DNA of 8,220 nucleotides from the NCBI GenBank assembly GCA_964386465.1, contig CAYLTU010000263.1:1-8220 (forward strand). Direction: 5' to 3'. The position numbers and the translations under genes are program-made. The notes under the pieces were generated by a model that had not been told where the DNA came from, did not search any database, and saw only the letters and a list, made by a program, of their open reading frames with translations. This document shows, piece after piece, positions 7,074 through 8,220 of the stretch; within the stretch, counting starts at the first letter, position 1; each line of letters opens with the position of its first letter. This DNA comes from GCA-2717185 sp964386465. GTDB lineage: Bacteria; Pseudomonadota; Alphaproteobacteria; UBA8366; GCA-2717185.

Positions 7074-7955
7074 ATGGATAGTAAATATCATTTTAGAATC
7101 TTGGGAGTGTGCGCCGGAATCTTAATGCTGACGACTTTCGACGCGAACGCAACCGTATTCCAAATGGATCGGTTCACCATAACAAAGGCAGGAAGTACAC
7201 TCTTCGACGACACATTCGGTGATGGAATTGTACCGCCGGACGGTCCGGATGGCGCGGCAACATATAGTGTGCAGGGACCGGGTGGACTAAGCGAAAGTGG
7301 TGGAAGACTGCATCTCGATCCCGTCTTAGGTGGTGTTGCTACGGACATCGGCGGCACGAATTTTTTTACGGGAGGCATTCGCCGGTTTAGCACTAACTCA
7401 AATAACTCCAATTTCCTGGGAGAAGCGGATGCATTTTCCGTCAGTGGGCTGTTCGAGTTATCGGTATTGCCGCCAGCCAGTGGAAACACCTTTGGCGTCC
7501 GATTTACCGACACCGTCGGCCCGGACACGGCAAACGACGTAATTTCGTTAGTGGTTGGACGGAATAGCAGTAATGTACTTCGAGTTTTCCTCGTAGAGGT
7601 TGACTTAATCGCGGACACGATTGATTTGATTGACGCCATCGATCTCCAACCGATACTCGACGCACATAATACAGCCGATCAAATCGAGCTCACATTGTTG
7701 AACGCCGCTGATTCGAAAATCGTCACTGCGGAATTCAAACTCTTTACCTCGGGAAGCGAGCTTGCCGCTTTCGCAGTGGATAACGTTAGCGACTCAACCA
7801 GTTTGGAAATAGAAATTTTCGGTGACGAAAATTTTACGCGGACGCAATTTGTTGCGACCGCAACCGCAGCTGTTCCCGAACCGACCAGTCTCGCTCTCTT
7901 CGGTATCGGCCTTGCGGGGCTTGGCTTGATGAGACGTCGGCGCAAGGTAGCCTAA
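7074..7955 (+). CDS. PEP-CTERM sorting domain-containing exported protein
   Basis: A 293-residue secreted protein. Residues 1-26 form a Sec signal peptide (hydrophobic core about 9-22) with an Ala-x-Ala cleavage site, ANA, at 24-26. The mature part is acidic, rich in Gly, Asp, Ser and Thr, and likely all-beta, resembling the DDxFxDG...PP...SESGGRLxLD type of PEP-CTERM proteins. The tail from Val267 has the sorting signal: Pro268-Glu269-Pro270, a hydrophobic helix at about 271-286, then RRRRK at 287-291. Such proteins are cut by an exosortase (EpsH/XrtA type) and are usually tied to exopolysaccharide and biofilm or floc formation. The ATG start is fixed by the signal peptide and has AAGGA ten bases upstream. 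The gene is clearly lower in G+C than its left neighbours and stands alone between a sigma-54 promoter and a strong terminator. The function of the mature domain is unknown. Confidence 0.93.
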   Translation: MDSKYHFRILGVCAGILMLTTFDANATVFQMDRFTITKAGSTLFDDTFGDGIVPPDGPDGAATYSVQGPGGLSESGGRLHLDPVLGGVATDIGGTNFFTGGIRRFSTNSNNSNFLGEADAFSVSGLFELSVLPPASGNTFGVRFTDTVGPDTANDVISLVVGRNSSNVLRVFLVEVDLIADTIDLIDAIDLQPILDAHNTADQIELTLLNAADSKIVTAEFKLFTSGSELAAFAVDNVSDSTSLEIEIFGDENFTRTQFVATATAAVPEPTSLALFGIGLAGLGLMRRRRKVA

Positions 7956-7985
7956 CTCGATACTAATAATTTTGAAAACGCTTAG

Positions 7986-8012
7986 GGGCCGGTACTTGTT
8001 ACCGGCCCTTTT
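7986..8012 (+). terminator. Intrinsic terminator of the PEP-CTERM gene
   Basis: A 9-bp perfect stem (GGGCCGGTA at 7986-7994, TACCGGCCC at 8000-8008) with a 5-base loop is followed by TTTT. It lies 30 bases after the PEP-CTERM stop codon and marks the end of that transcription unit. Confidence 0.88.
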
Positions 8013-8019
8013 GCATACT

Positions 8020-8168
8020 GCGGCCAAGGCGGCGGTGATCGGCCTGACCAAGGCGCCGGCGCAGGAGCTGGGTCCGCACGCAATCCGCGTCAACGCCATC
8101 CTGCCGGGCGTCATCGACGGTCCGCGCATGCGCGCCACAATCGCCCGCCACGCGGAGGCGGTCGGCGA
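8020..8168 (+). pseudogene. Truncated SDR gene fragment (direct repeat copy B)
   Basis: This is a 149-bp piece of a short-chain dehydrogenase gene, 95% identical to 6342-6490 and in the same frame and direction. It begins just after the catalytic tyrosine, so Lys is kept while Tyr, Ser and the whole nucleotide-binding half are missing. It stops before the C-terminal third. Of seven differences, four change the residue (Leu to Pro, Gly to Ala, Ile to Val, Thr to Ala) and three are silent. The frame stays open to a TGA at 8173-8175, but it has no proper start; upstream it runs back through the terminator. It is therefore a remnant, not a gene. It may derive from the neighbouring SDR or from a closely related paralogue. 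Confidence 0.88.
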
Positions 8169-8170
8169 CC

Positions 8171-8220
8171 CTTGACGATAATATCGGCATGGGGCTCGAA
8201 CAAGCTCACCAGCTTATCTC
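8171..8220 (-). mobile_element. Partial DDE transposase reading frame at the window edge
   Basis: On the minus strand, the frame entering from base 8218 reads DKLVSLFEPHADIIVKG. From memory this resembles the segment with S-[IL]-FEPH-x-[DE]-IIVK found in transposases of the ISNCY-type group, where the next residues are usually a basic pair and then (D/E)-x-x-YGHK. Here the match is lost after about position 8168, exactly where the SDR fragment ends, and the frame meets a stop within the SDR remnant. The N-terminal part would lie beyond the right edge, so only a C-terminally truncated transposase is inferred. The call rests on a 17-residue match and no IS end is visible. Confidence 0.5.

Noticed and set aside
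7972..8175. 67-codon plus-strand frame through the SDR fragment
   Set aside because: Its first possible start is a TTG before the terminator, with no ribosome site. The frame crosses the terminator hairpin and encodes only a middle slice of an SDR, so it is treated as a remnant.
8189..8220. ATG followed by an open plus-strand frame to the right edge (MGLEQAHQLI)
   Set aside because: Only ten codons are visible with no ribosome site, and the opposite strand gives a better match to a transposase.

Overview
This is GC-rich proteobacterial DNA, most likely from an alphaproteobacterium. That placement is inferred from base composition, codon use and gene types, not from a marker gene. The window divides into two parts of different character. 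Positions 1-6656 are dense, GC-rich and encode ordinary metabolic enzymes. Positions 6657-8220 are AT-richer and hold a secreted, sorted surface protein, followed by a patchwork of gene debris.

Left part. Positions 1-132 carry the end of an unrecognised small membrane protein. A zinc-dependent, NAD-type alcohol dehydrogenase lies on the minus strand (185-1315) and is divergently arranged with a plus-strand cluster of three genes. These are a dihydrodipicolinate synthase/N-acetylneuraminate lyase family aldolase or dehydratase (1464-2381), a soluble molybdopterin/[4Fe-4S] oxidoreductase of the DMSO reductase superfamily (2409-4433), and an arylformamidase-like alpha/beta hydrolase (4488-5354). 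Spacing is 27 and 54 bp, so the three are probably cotranscribed and may form a small catabolic module whose substrate cannot be read from the sequence. A GFA-fold zinc protein on the minus strand converges on the hydrolase with a 4-bp overlap. It is divergent from a complete short-chain dehydrogenase (5880-6656).

Right part. After the dehydrogenase comes a 417-bp AT-rich regulatory region containing a near-consensus sigma-54 (-24/-12) promoter at 6948-6963. It drives a 293-residue PEP-CTERM protein with a signal peptide and a C-terminal Pro-Glu-Pro / hydrophobic / polyarginine sorting tail. This protein would be exported and processed by an exosortase encoded elsewhere. A strong intrinsic terminator follows. 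Immediately after it is a 149-bp fragment of the upstream dehydrogenase gene (about 95% identical, same orientation). That fragment is fused to what reads, on the minus strand, as a broken piece of a DDE transposase running off the right edge. The PEP-CTERM gene is therefore bracketed by a direct repeat and borders a mobile-element scar, which suggests that it was acquired or moved by recombination.

No tRNA, rRNA, CRISPR array or phage module was seen. The most notable items are the sigma-54/PEP-CTERM unit and the rearrangement scar around it. I did not see convincing evidence for a wholly new multi-gene system.
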